Shown: positions 36,217 to 44,773 of the stretch, piece after piece | Position numbering within the stretch: position 1 is the stretch's first letter | Layout of the letters: each line of letters opens with the position of its first letter | Assembly (NCBI RefSeq): GCF_013343235.1 | Contig: NZ_CP040094.1 | Location: 2,294,501 to 2,358,500, forward strand | DNA length: 64,000 nt | From: Nostoc sp. TCL240-02 | GTDB taxonomy: Bacteria > Cyanobacteriota > Cyanobacteriia > Cyanobacteriales > Nostocaceae | Reading direction: 5' to 3' | Made by a program: the position numbers and the translations under genes | The notes under the pieces: model-generated | The model's input: the letters and a program-made list of their open reading frames with translations, nothing else | Told to the model about the DNA's origin: nothing | The model's database searches: none

Positions 36217-37125
36217 TTACACCACATCAGCCTGTGTAGTTTCCGAATCTGCACACTGTATCTGTTGTGGATTCTCTTGTGCCAAAATTGCTGTTACGTC
36301 TAAATTAGGTTTTGGTAGATACTTCATTTCCCAAACTTTGAGCAAAATTAAGTATTCGTAGAATGCCTGCAATGTACACCAAGCAAGTCCAGCATGTCCA
36401 TCTAAACATCCGCCTAACATAAAATACATATATAGAAAGCGTAACAACGGTCTACCAGGTAGGCGCAAAGACAAATCTTTCAAGGCACGGCGTTTTTCGA
36501 CTTCCGATTTACCAAAGAATAAATCTTGCCAGTTGACCTTTCCTTGTTCTAACTGATATAGCGTTTCTTGAGCTTCATCTGTAGAATAACGGTTATGCTT
36601 ATCAATCCAACGGCTCAAACCTTTGCTACAAGTGTAGTGGGGGTATGTTTCTTTTAAAAAGCTGGTTGCACCGTCACAAACTTCCCGCTCAGTATGACCA
36701 TAGTCTGTAAACCACACCTTTCCGTGCCGGAAGAGGCGCATTTGGTAACGGGGATACTGTGTGCTGTAGCGAATCCAACGATTCATGAACATGACACGTT
36801 CAGCCACATAGTAGCCGATGTAATCAAGATTCTGACTTACCTTTTCGCATTCCGCGAACAGTTCTGGTGTCATCCGCTCATCAGCTTCGAGAATATAAAC
36901 CCATTCGTGCTTGGGGGGGATAGACTCTAACATCCAGGTGCGTTGGCGGCCGTGGCTTTCAAAAGCGTGTTGGACAACACGGATGGGATAGCTACTGGCA
37001 ATTTCCACAGTGTGATCGCTACTGCATGAATCCACAACAATAATGTCATCTGATAGCATCGCTGATTCGATACAAGCAGCAATATCTAGTTCTTCGTTAT
37101 ATGTCAGTATGTAAATTGAGAACAT
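36217..37125 (-). CDS. Glycosyltransferase family 2, WaaE/KdtX-like
   Basis: A 302-residue GT2 enzyme: FSIYILTYNEELDIAACIESAMLSDDIIVVDSCSSDHTVEIA is the nucleotide-sugar binding start, and EADERMTPELF supplies the acidic metal-binding motif. The region MFMNRWIRYSTQYPRYQMRLFRHGKVWFTDYGHTERE resembles WaaE/KdtX-type transferases of lipopolysaccharide and polysaccharide synthesis. It is the last gene of the minus-strand hps-region series, about 125 bases beyond hpsJ, and probably modifies the same polysaccharide. The acceptor is unknown. Confidence 0.82.
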   Translation of the reverse strand: MFSIYILTYNEELDIAACIESAMLSDDIIVVDSCSSDHTVEIASSYPIRVVQHAFESHGRQRTWMLESIPPKHEWVYILEADERMTPELFAECEKVSQNLDYIGYYVAERVMFMNRWIRYSTQYPRYQMRLFRHGKVWFTDYGHTEREVCDGATSFLKETYPHYTCSKGLSRWIDKHNRYSTDEAQETLYQLEQGKVNWQDLFFGKSEVEKRRALKDLSLRLPGRPLLRFLYMYFMLGGCLDGHAGLAWCTLQAFYEYLILLKVWEMKYLPKPNLDVTAILAQENPQQIQCADSETTQADVV

Positions 37126-37250
37126 TACTACAAGTTTTATAGCGATTTTACTCAGTGATAACTGCCTTTTTATTTTTATTAGCTATTAGGCGCATGGCAG
37201 TATAAACTGAATAATTTTTGTACAAGTATTACTGCCATGCCAATAATGGA

Positions 37251-38093
37251 TTAGCGTGTAGTAGCTCTAGGTTTACCACCTTGTACAGCACCCATACCTT
37301 TTAAGCCTGTCCAGCCGATGATAATGTAACCAATGGATAACAACAAACTGCTAATCCCAATCCGCAGTCCAGACTTCCAAGCAGTATCTTTAGCTTGTTG
37401 TTCTGCTTCTTCTCTGCGTTGGCGAACTTGGCTCAATTGTTGAGTTCGTAGTGTCTGAATATCTGTTTGTTGTTCGATAGCCTTGTCAAGTGCTTGGGGA
37501 TCTGTTTTAGCCTTCTTGAGTAACTCTTTGATATTTGGGGGAATTTGAGAGCTTTCAAGCGCTTGCTTATATTTTTGATCATCTTTGAGGATTTCACTAA
37601 ACTGAGCTTTGGTTTGGGTTCGGAGTTGATCTAATTGGGCTTTTCCTTGCTCAGTATTCAGTTGTGCTTGCAATTGCGATAAACGAGTGTTGAGTTGAGC
37701 TTCTGCCTGATCTGCTTCTTGAGTGATTCGATTGAGTGTTTGAGTCTTAGCTTGATTGACGTTATTGAGGTGCAGGGGAAAAATCAGCAAGAACATCAAA
37801 CCTAAAATACTTGAGAGAATCACGGCGGGAAATCTTAAATCGATCCCTTGGGGGCGATCGCTTCCTGCATCAGCATTTTCAATCCAATAGCCAGTAAACA
37901 GCAGCCCCAGTCCTACTAGAGGAACAATTCCTCGATCGACTAGTGCTGTTGCCAAGTTGATTTGCCATACCCGATCAGTCGGTTGAAAGGGTAACAATAG
38001 AATCAAAAAGTCCACAAAAAAGGACAAAATGCAGATTATTCCAACTACCTTAACGGTGAGGGCAGTACTCACGGAAGTAAAACGGTTAACCAT
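37251..38093 (-). CDS. hpsJ: HpsJ family membrane protein
   Basis: A 280-residue protein with three N-terminal membrane segments (TVKVVGIICILSFFVDFLILLLPF, GIVPLVGLGLLFTGYWI, FPAVILSSILGLMFLLIFPL), a long coiled coil of about 120 residues (ITQEADQAEAQLNTRLSQLQAQLNTEQ ... QVRQRREEAEQQ) and a last membrane segment (LRIGISSLLLSIGYIIIGWTGL). This layout matches HpsJ of the hormogonium polysaccharide locus, required in N. punctiforme hps work but biochemically undefined. I use ATG 38093; a TTG-started extension of 35 residues lacks support. Confidence 0.78.
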   Translation of the reverse strand: MVNRFTSVSTALTVKVVGIICILSFFVDFLILLLPFQPTDRVWQINLATALVDRGIVPLVGLGLLFTGYWIENADAGSDRPQGIDLRFPAVILSSILGLMFLLIFPLHLNNVNQAKTQTLNRITQEADQAEAQLNTRLSQLQAQLNTEQGKAQLDQLRTQTKAQFSEILKDDQKYKQALESSQIPPNIKELLKKAKTDPQALDKAIEQQTDIQTLRTQQLSQVRQRREEAEQQAKDTAWKSGLRIGISSLLLSIGYIIIGWTGLKGMGAVQGGKPRATTR

Positions 38094-38457
38094 AGTTTTT
38101 CGAACTGGCGGTGAATACGAGTGATTTTCATATTTCAAGTTACTTGAATATTGTGCCCATGACCGTGACTGTTGTGTAGAAATACAAAGTAGATTCAATA
38201 TTGCTAAAAGCTATCTGTCTCTTGGTTTTCAACTAGGCCACAGTAACATTTGTTATGTACAGTGTCTTCAGGAATTTCTTGGTGTTTTAAAATATAAGTA
38301 TAAACAGTAACGTAGTAAAAGACTCATTAATTACCCGATTTCTCTTGTTTTAAGTTCTCAATCGCTTGCAACATAAGTATTTTGTAGGGTCGCACAGATA
38401 TGCGCCCCTAGTGGGTTGTGCATCCATATAAAAATTACTATATCTCCTTTATCTCCC

Positions 38458-39105
38458 TCATCCTTCCATCTCACCCACAAGGGTTTGTTCCCAAATCGGT
38501 AGATCCTCGGGTCGGTCAACATCAGCTAAAGGCGGCAAGTTCACGTATGATAAATGAAGTTCCTGGGCAATGTCTACCGTTTTCTGGAATACTTGAGTAG
38601 TTCCCCACTCAATGTTAACGAATAACTCCGGGATAGCTTGACGCAAACCAATTAAGTAATATCCACCATCGATCGCAGGCCCAAGTACGAGATCAAAGGT
38701 GTGTAGCTTTTCAAACGCTGTTGCTAAAATCTCGGCATTGACTCCAGGACAATCTGTGCCGATGATAATTACTTTTTCTGCACCAGATTGAAAAGCATCG
38801 AAAAGCGATTGCGCCATCCGTGAACCTAGATCCCCTTCGCCTTGAGACTGGTAAACCAAATCTAACCCCAGCCAGTCTTGCATGAGTTGCAAATCGCCAC
38901 CTGCAAATCGCACTTCCACAGATATGGCAATGGCTTTTTGCAATTCTTGAACGTGAAATATCGTATGTTCAGTCATTTCTCGTTGAAGATTAGCAGCACC
39001 AATATCTCCCAAAGCAGGTATCAATCGGGTTTTTGTCTTACCTGGTTCTGGATAGCGAGTAAAAATAATCAGGTGCTGTTTTGGGTTTGCTGGTAAATTC
39101 AGCAC
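38458..39105 (-). CDS. TIGR04282 (DUF2064) glycosyltransferase-like protein
   Basis: A 215-residue nucleotidyl/glycosyltransferase-fold protein with the conserved start HLIIFTRYPEPGKTKTRLIPALG, GEGDLGSRMAQSL, IIIGTDCPGVNAEIL, and LVLGPAIDGGYYLIGLRQ. The family is named for an arsenosugar biosynthesis gene in some annotations, but a general role in transferring sugars or nucleotides is more cautious. It is embedded between the pseudopilin gene and hpsJ on the same strand, which points to a job in polysaccharide synthesis here. Confidence 0.8.
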   Translation of the reverse strand: MLNLPANPKQHLIIFTRYPEPGKTKTRLIPALGDIGAANLQREMTEHTIFHVQELQKAIAISVEVRFAGGDLQLMQDWLGLDLVYQSQGEGDLGSRMAQSLFDAFQSGAEKVIIIGTDCPGVNAEILATAFEKLHTFDLVLGPAIDGGYYLIGLRQAIPELFVNIEWGTTQVFQKTVDIAQELHLSYVNLPPLADVDRPEDLPIWEQTLVGEMEG

Positions 39106-39137
39106 ACAATACCTTTTTTAATAAACTAAGAGATATT

Positions 39138-39707
39138 TTAATAGCAATACCTGTTGTTATCGGTTGTAGTATGCTCCTTTGCTGTTCGCATTGCCCCTAA
39201 AATCGTTGAAACAATAACACAACGCTTGACTTTACCACCAGACTTACTCGATAGCGTGATGCGTCCTAGATCGTTAGGGCTTTTAGCATTACCTCTGTAG
39301 TCAAATTGAACTTTACGTATGCTATTTGACAGTTGTAAGGTTGTCTCAGAATCTAAGCGTACATTGGAATCTATATTATTCCAGTTAGCCGCAGATGGAT
39401 TTACTGTAGCAGGATGAACTGCCCACTGAATAATACCGTTTTGCTCACGAAAGCTAGCTTGCCAAGTCAATTTTTCCTTACTGGCTTGGCTTCGGGCTTG
39501 ATGAATAGCAAGGTGAATTTCGTTTTGAGCAGTGTTGAGACGGCGAGTCTCCACAAAAGCTAGCCAGTTAGATATTCCCAACGTAGCTAATATACCAATT
39601 AATACAACAACTACTAACATTTCTAGTAGGGTAAAGCCACTACTGGAGTGTTTATTCAAAAGATTTTTTGCATTAACTAGAGACGGTAAATGCACCTGGA
39701 TATCCAT
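39138..39707 (-). CDS. Fourth pseudopilin of the hps region (GspH/FimT-like)
   Basis: A pseudopilin of about 189 residues with a long leader ending in a prepilin-peptidase site (SSG/FTLLEMLVVVVLIGILATLGISNWLAFVETRRL), in which the +5 Glu is kept. The following NEIHLAIHQARSQA helix and beta-rich C-terminus with two late Cys residues (KRCVIV...NRYCY) resemble GspH-type minor pseudopilins and HpsD at 42919. ATG 39707 is chosen; a TTG start at 39731 is possible. Either way the gene overlaps the 3' end of the upstream glycosyltransferase by 35-59 bases in another frame. Confidence 0.82.
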   Translation of the reverse strand: MDIQVHLPSLVNAKNLLNKHSSSGFTLLEMLVVVVLIGILATLGISNWLAFVETRRLNTAQNEIHLAIHQARSQASKEKLTWQASFREQNGIIQWAVHPATVNPSAANWNNIDSNVRLDSETTLQLSNSIRKVQFDYRGNAKSPNDLGRITLSSKSGGKVKRCVIVSTILGAMRTAKEHTTTDNNRYCY

Positions 39708-40749
39708 TTTTGTTTTCTGATCGCTTTTCAACTACCCAGTCGTTGAGCAATGTTTCAGTTTGTTGCCTTCTAACTTGACGCTGGTTAGTAATAATGTCTA
39801 GCAAGGTCGGCAGAATAAGGATTGTAAGAATTTTTAGTGAGAGTTTTAAGGTGAAATTTATGTTCTGAAATCTTGAAGGGTCATAAATAAAATACTTACA
39901 CAAAAATATCGCCGCCGCTAGACCTTTTTTTCTGTTAAATGGCTTTTGTAGAGCTTTGCAGACCAGGTATTTGTATAAATTTGCCAGACAAAGATTCCAA
40001 CTATCCCTTAGTGTAGTTCCTGTAGCGTCTCGTAGAGAAGGTCTTTCCTTACAGGCTCTCTCAAGCACTTGCAAACAGGATTTTTCCTGTCTAACAAGAT
40101 TGCAAGAAACTGAATTAGGAGTCATACGATATAAGATTTGTACAGATGGGACACATATAAAATTAAACTTAGAGGCTAATCGCAGCCACATATCCCAATC
40201 CTGAGCTGCACTTAGAGATTCGTCAAACCCACCTAATGCAATTAAAGATTTCCTACAAATTAAAGGATTGGAACCATTCTCTAAAAAATTATTTAGTAGC
40301 AAATTTTCATAAACATTTCCATTAGCTTTAACACGCTTACCTGAAAGTATAAATTCGCCATTTTCGTCAATATAATCAGTCCAACTATAAGCGACTTTGG
40401 CGGTAACATTTTCTTGCAAAGCCTTTAATTGAGATTTAAGTTTATCAGGTGTCCAAAGATCGTCTGCATCTAAGAAACTAACAAATTTTCCAACAGCATG
40501 GTGTAGCCCTCGGTTACGACTAACGTTTCCCCCGGCATTGGGATAGGAAAATACTTTTATTCGTGAGTCTGGAATTTTTGTAATAATTTCTAAAGTCGAG
40601 TCTTGGGAACCATCATTTATTACAATTAATTCTAGATTGTGAAAAGTTTGATTTAAAACAGATTCAATAGTTGCTTTAATAGTTTTTTCACTATTGTAAG
40701 CTGGGATAATTACACTAACTAATGTTTTATTTAAAGTTGACTTAATCAT
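39673..40749 (-). CDS. Glycosyltransferase family 2 of the hps region
   Basis: A GT2 enzyme of 358 residues: VSVIIPAYNSEKTIKATIESVLNQTFHNLELIVINDGSQDST and the DXD-type VSFLDADDLWTPDKL; AAQDWDMWLRLASKF is the catalytic-base region. It starts at ATG 40749, overlapping the stop of the previous glycosyltransferase (ATGATTAA). Near residue 238 the peptide KERPSLRDATG is encoded by gtagcgtctcgtagagaagg on the plus strand, a dispersed Nostoc repeat inserted in frame. Its place in the cluster corresponds to a glycosyltransferase of the hps locus, but I do not assign a letter. Confidence 0.85.
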   Translation of the reverse strand: MIKSTLNKTLVSVIIPAYNSEKTIKATIESVLNQTFHNLELIVINDGSQDSTLEIITKIPDSRIKVFSYPNAGGNVSRNRGLHHAVGKFVSFLDADDLWTPDKLKSQLKALQENVTAKVAYSWTDYIDENGEFILSGKRVKANGNVYENLLLNNFLENGSNPLICRKSLIALGGFDESLSAAQDWDMWLRLASKFNFICVPSVQILYRMTPNSVSCNLVRQEKSCLQVLERACKERPSLRDATGTTLRDSWNLCLANLYKYLVCKALQKPFNRKKGLAAAIFLCKYFIYDPSRFQNINFTLKLSLKILTILILPTLLDIITNQRQVRRQQTETLLNDWVVEKRSENKNGYPGAFTVSS

Positions 40750-41740
40750 ATTGTACACTTCTTGTTTTCAAGATCTTGTCTAACTTGCATCTTAAAGAAT
40801 AAAAGGGACTCATCATACTAGCTAAGTAAAAGTTAAGCTCAAAAAGAGCAATTAGATTAGTGTTAAATTGCCCTCTATACTGAATAAGGTGCTGTAATAC
40901 TCTACGTAAATTTCCTAAAATAGTTTTCACAAAAATTATTGGTTTTTGCCAATTTTTAGCATTTATCAAACGTAGCTGAAAAATACATAAGCCACAGCCA
41001 CGTGCCAAAGTCAGCAAATAATCTCTTTCCAGCCGCCAATGCGGTATTTGATGATAAGTATGCATGGTAGGGTTGTACCAAATTTGCCAGCCTGCATAAT
41101 GTATATAAAGCAATGGTTCATAATCATCACCCTGCACAAAAATACCAGGTAATTTGCCGCTTAAAGTCGGTTGTTGTGGTACATTTTCACACCATACTTG
41201 TTTCCTAACAACAAGCGCTGCCGCAGGAGGTAATCTTAAATTCTCTGCATCAAATAAATGCGGATTTGAACCATGTTCTCTGATTGCTAAAAAAGCTTGG
41301 ATTCTTTCAAAATTTTCTGGCAGCTTTACTTCAAAATCCCCATGAATCTGTCCGCTCCAAGCACCTGCTTGAGGATGCTCTAATCCAAAGGTATATGCTT
41401 GAGCTAACCAATCAGGAGCAGGTAAATTATCATCATCTAAAAACGCTATTAGCTTACCTCTTGCTTCACGTACTGCCCGCAATCGTGCAAAAGCGGCTCC
41501 CTGTTTTGGTTCTAAAAAATATCTTAACCGACAATTTATATCATATATTTTTTGGTAATTCTGGATTATTTCAGATGTGTTATCAGAACTATTGTTATCC
41601 ACAATAATAATTTCCCAGTTAAGTTTTTCTACTCCTATCTGGGTTAATAGCTTATCTAAAACTTTAGGTAAACGGGTTGCTCCGTTATAGGCAGGGATAG
41701 CTATGCTAATATCTAAACTTTCAGATGATAAGTTGACCAT
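40742..41740 (-). CDS. HpsE-like glycosyltransferase (second copy)
   Basis: A 332-residue GT2 enzyme very similar to the neighbouring HpsE: DISIAIPAYNGATRLPKVLDKLLTQ, IIIVDNNSSDNTSEII, LIAFLDDDNLPAPDWL, LPPAAALVVRKQVW and QIWYNPTMHTYHQIPHWRL occur in the same order as in 41762-42721. The two are 21 bases apart, consistent with tandem duplication and divergence. Metal binding through the DDDN motif is expected. It likely adds a sugar to the hormogonium polysaccharide. Confidence 0.85.
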   Translation of the reverse strand: MVNLSSESLDISIAIPAYNGATRLPKVLDKLLTQIGVEKLNWEIIIVDNNSSDNTSEIIQNYQKIYDINCRLRYFLEPKQGAAFARLRAVREARGKLIAFLDDDNLPAPDWLAQAYTFGLEHPQAGAWSGQIHGDFEVKLPENFERIQAFLAIREHGSNPHLFDAENLRLPPAAALVVRKQVWCENVPQQPTLSGKLPGIFVQGDDYEPLLYIHYAGWQIWYNPTMHTYHQIPHWRLERDYLLTLARGCGLCIFQLRLINAKNWQKPIIFVKTILGNLRRVLQHLIQYRGQFNTNLIALFELNFYLASMMSPFYSLRCKLDKILKTRSVQYD

Positions 41741-41761
41741 AATACTTAATGCTTTGATAAT

Positions 41762-42721
41762 TTATTTTTTAAAATACCCATTTTTCCAAAGATAAAAAGG
41801 GCTAACTAAGCTACTAAAAAAAAGTTCCATTTCGCAAGCAACTACCAAATCGTGTTTGAGTCTAGTTCGGTATTTGAGTAAGTGGAAAGCAATTTTACGT
41901 AAATCATTTATCATATAAGATACAAGAGCAATTGGTCTATATATCTGTTTGATATTAACCATTCTAGTTACATAACGGCTAAGTCCAATTCCTCTAAAAA
42001 ATGGAATTAAATAGTCTTTTTGTAAACGGGAACTAGGTATTCTATGAGAAATTTCCATTTCTGGGTTATACCAAATTTCCCATCCTGATTTTTGGATATA
42101 AGACAACATTTCTAAGTCTTCACTGGTAAGCATATTATCCTTAACTCTCCCAGTTAAAATCGCCTTATCTGGCACGCTTTCTAGCCACGCTTGTTTACGC
42201 ACTACAAGTCCGGCAGAGGGAGGTAGCAATTTTTTAGATGCTTGATATAATAACGGTAAATTACCTCGCTCTGTAATTGCTAAGAATGGGGCAATTCTCT
42301 GAAAGTTTTCTGGTGGTTCTACCTCCCAGTCAGGGTGAATTTGGCTGCCATAAGCTCCCGCTTTAGGGTATTTTTCACCAAAAGCATAAGCTGCACATAC
42401 CCAATTTGATACTGGATAGTTGTCATCATCTAGAAAACCTATTAATCTACCTTTAGCTTCTGCAACTGCCCTTTTTCGGGCATAGGCTGCCCCCTGTTGT
42501 GCTTCAAAGCAATACTTCAAAGGGTAAGAACATTGCCAATTCTGTTGATAGGTTTGAACAACTTTAGCTGTGTTATCAGTGCTGTTGTTGTCTACAACTA
42601 TAATTTCCCAAGTTAAATTTTCGGTGTGAAGTTGGTTTTGTAGCCGTTCTAGTAGTTCTGGTAAACGACTTTCACCGTTATAAGTTGGGATCGCTATAGT
42701 AATATCAAGGTTTTCAGTCAT
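41762..42721 (-). CDS. hpsE: Hormogonium polysaccharide glycosyltransferase HpsE
   Basis: A 319-residue GT2 enzyme. DITIAIPTYNGESRLPELLERL and IIVVDNNSTDNTAKVV bind the nucleotide sugar; LIGFLDDDNYPVSNWV carries the DXD-type metal site; LPPSAGLVVRKQAWL and MLTSEDLEMLSYIQKSGWEIWYNPEM form the acceptor side. The overall form matches HpsE of the hps locus of N. punctiforme. A 197-base spacer with a 10-bp hairpin separates it from hpsD, so it may have its own promoter. Confidence 0.83.
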   Translation of the reverse strand: MTENLDITIAIPTYNGESRLPELLERLQNQLHTENLTWEIIVVDNNSTDNTAKVVQTYQQNWQCSYPLKYCFEAQQGAAYARKRAVAEAKGRLIGFLDDDNYPVSNWVCAAYAFGEKYPKAGAYGSQIHPDWEVEPPENFQRIAPFLAITERGNLPLLYQASKKLLPPSAGLVVRKQAWLESVPDKAILTGRVKDNMLTSEDLEMLSYIQKSGWEIWYNPEMEISHRIPSSRLQKDYLIPFFRGIGLSRYVTRMVNIKQIYRPIALVSYMINDLRKIAFHLLKYRTRLKHDLVVACEMELFFSSLVSPFYLWKNGYFKK

Positions 42722-42823
42722 TTGACAAAATTTACATTTTGATTTGATTAAGACACTTTTTATTTTATATATTGAACCAATAACTAGTTTATTGCTGGCT
42801 CTTAAATAAATCTATCGAACATT

Positions 42824-42868
42824 AAAACTGCACCTGATATTTTAATTTTGCTATCAATGTGCAGTTTT
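42824..42868 (-). other. Perfect 10-bp inverted repeat in the hpsD-hpsE spacer
   Basis: aaaactgcac and gtgcagtttt are exact reverse complements with a 25-base AT-rich loop. On the minus strand the repeat follows hpsD and precedes hpsE, so it could attenuate or end the upstream transcript. Confidence 0.55.
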
Positions 42869-42918
42869 ATATACAGTATTCTTACCTAACTTCAAATGAA
42901 GATTCCTGCATAAGCTAC

Positions 42919-43623
42919 TTAACTGCATTTATCATCTTGTGCTGTGAGCATTGAGCCTAAGAGAGTTTTCACAATGACGCATCGCTTGACGCTACTAGGC
43001 AATGTAGAATTTGTAGAGCTTGGTACTGCTACCACTATTTTTAACCCAGGTGCTTCTGTACCTGCTGCTACTGTTCCAAAGTTATTTGGTAGAGTCAAAG
43101 CTCCCATGTAGTCAAAGGTAATTTTTGCTGATGCACTTAAAGGGTAGGATACAGGAGAATTAGTAGTAGTACTAGCAATGTTTTGACCAGCAAGATTTCC
43201 ACCTAGCAGAAATTTATTAGAGCTAACTCCTATATCCGTCCCTAAAGATTTCCATGTGCTGATTCCAATATCGGTACGATAAATCGCAACCTCTACATTT
43301 TGGGTTGTGCTATTTTTCTGAAAACTGACACTGTAGCTAAGTTTTTTGTTTTTAGCTTCGCGCTGTGCTTCTCGTAATGCAGCTAAAACAGCGTCATTAG
43401 CCTTATTCACTTGCTGCCGATTCACAAAGGCAAGCCAACCAGGAGCTGCGATCGCTGATAAAATTCCGATCATCACCATCACTACGATTAATTCCAGCAA
43501 GCTAAAGCCAGCATTTTGTTGTGTGTATCCAGAGGCGTAGTGCAGCCTGTTAACTAAACATGGCTGTTTGCTTTTTGCATTGCTGCGGGTTAGTTGCAAT
43601 AATTTAAAACTTAACTTTCCCAT
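42919..43623 (-). CDS. hpsD: Hormogonium polysaccharide secretion pseudopilin HpsD
   Basis: A 234-residue pseudopilin. After a ~38-residue polar leader comes the cleavage site AG/FSLLELIVVMVMIGILSAIAAPGWLAFVNRQQV with the conserved Glu at +5. A helix (NDAVLAALREAQREAKNKKLSYSVSF) and a beta-rich domain follow, ending VKRCVIVKTLLGSMLTAQDDKCS with two Cys that may pair. It has the GspH-like form and sits third in the hpsB-C-D series. Its C-terminus resembles that of the pseudopilin at 39138-39707. Confidence 0.75.
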   Translation of the reverse strand: MGKLSFKLLQLTRSNAKSKQPCLVNRLHYASGYTQQNAGFSLLELIVVMVMIGILSAIAAPGWLAFVNRQQVNKANDAVLAALREAQREAKNKKLSYSVSFQKNSTTQNVEVAIYRTDIGISTWKSLGTDIGVSSNKFLLGGNLAGQNIASTTTNSPVSYPLSASAKITFDYMGALTLPNNFGTVAAGTEAPGLKIVVAVPSSTNSTLPSSVKRCVIVKTLLGSMLTAQDDKCS

Positions 43624-43661
43624 AATTAGCTGCCATTGATTAATGCTTTGAATTTCAGTAT

Positions 43662-44702
43662 TTACTTGGTAAATAAGTATCCGCGTCCTTGTACTCGTAT
43701 GCTTGCAGTTGGAAAATAAGGTTTGTTACTGGGTTGGTAATTAAGGTTATTGCTTTGTAAGCGTGCGAGTGCATTACCTCGTAAAAATACTTGCGCTGTT
43801 GTATTAACTTTATCAACACATGCATAAAAGCTAGTCATTTTACCCGTATTACGAGTATTGAAAGTAGCTGTATCTGGTGATACTTTTGACCATGTAATGG
43901 GAGGAGTAGTGGAGTCAGCAGGACATGTTACCGGTAGTGCTGCTGGCACATCGTCATTTTTGGTTTGATCAATAAAGTCAACAAGTACTGTGGGATCGGC
44001 AGTGTAATCTGCTGTGGCTTTTGTCCAAGCATTCATCTTTTGTGTTATTGTGCCGATTCCATCAAGCTTAAATAAAGCAAAACCTGGGTTAGGGCAATAA
44101 CTTGTACTGACATACTTTCCACTATATCCAGTACAAGTTACGGTGCTAGAACTGGTACTGACACCATCCTTAATTTGCCATCGGGCGATACGAGCGGCAT
44201 TAGACCAAGTAGAACTAGAAGTAGCGTCTTTAATTAAATAGTAGGCAACTAATGAGTAAACAAAAGTATCATCTTGTCCACTGGCTGTAGTAATTGCTTG
44301 ACTAACTAATTCTCGCTTCCAAAAGACAAGAACAGGAACTCTATCTGTTGCACTTGGACTAGGTAGTTGATTCCCAGTTGTACTTGCACTTGGGCAAGTA
44401 GTAGTATCAGCAGTACCGCTTAGACAAGCAATTCCAGTAGCATCATAAATATAGATTGCCTGTTGTAAATCACGGGCAATGTAATCTAGTGCAGATTGAA
44501 TTTCTTGCTCAGAATTTGCCTTGGCTTGTTCCTTTCGGTCTGTATCCAGAATATTAACCATGAATCCTAGCAACGGCGTGATGATTAGGAAGGCTAGGAT
44601 CATGCCTACCAACAATTCAATTAGGGTAAAACCATAAACTTGCTGAGTGTCCTTGGAACGCTTCAGCTGTTTACTGAGCAAAAATTTTAGTGTCCTTATC
44701 AT
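43662..44702 (-). CDS. hpsC: Hormogonium polysaccharide secretion pseudopilin HpsC
   Basis: A 346-residue PilW-like pseudopilin. The leader ends VYG/FTLIELLVGMILAFLIITPLLGFMVNIL, with Glu +5. DRKEQAKANSEQEIQSALDYIARDLQQAIYIYD is the typical PilW helix after the membrane segment. The long C-terminal domain is Thr/Ser-rich with paired cysteines (ACLSGTADTTTCPS, CTGYSGKYVSTSYCPN). It lies 71 bases downstream of hpsB and 38 bases upstream of hpsD. Confidence 0.82.
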   Translation of the reverse strand: MIRTLKFLLSKQLKRSKDTQQVYGFTLIELLVGMILAFLIITPLLGFMVNILDTDRKEQAKANSEQEIQSALDYIARDLQQAIYIYDATGIACLSGTADTTTCPSASTTGNQLPSPSATDRVPVLVFWKRELVSQAITTASGQDDTFVYSLVAYYLIKDATSSSTWSNAARIARWQIKDGVSTSSSTVTCTGYSGKYVSTSYCPNPGFALFKLDGIGTITQKMNAWTKATADYTADPTVLVDFIDQTKNDDVPAALPVTCPADSTTPPITWSKVSPDTATFNTRNTGKMTSFYACVDKVNTTAQVFLRGNALARLQSNNLNYQPSNKPYFPTASIRVQGRGYLFTK

Positions 44703-44773
44703 ACTGCGGTATTCTCTTTGCTAATAGATGCACTGCGATCAATTGCATAATATGAACTTACTTGCCGAGTTTT

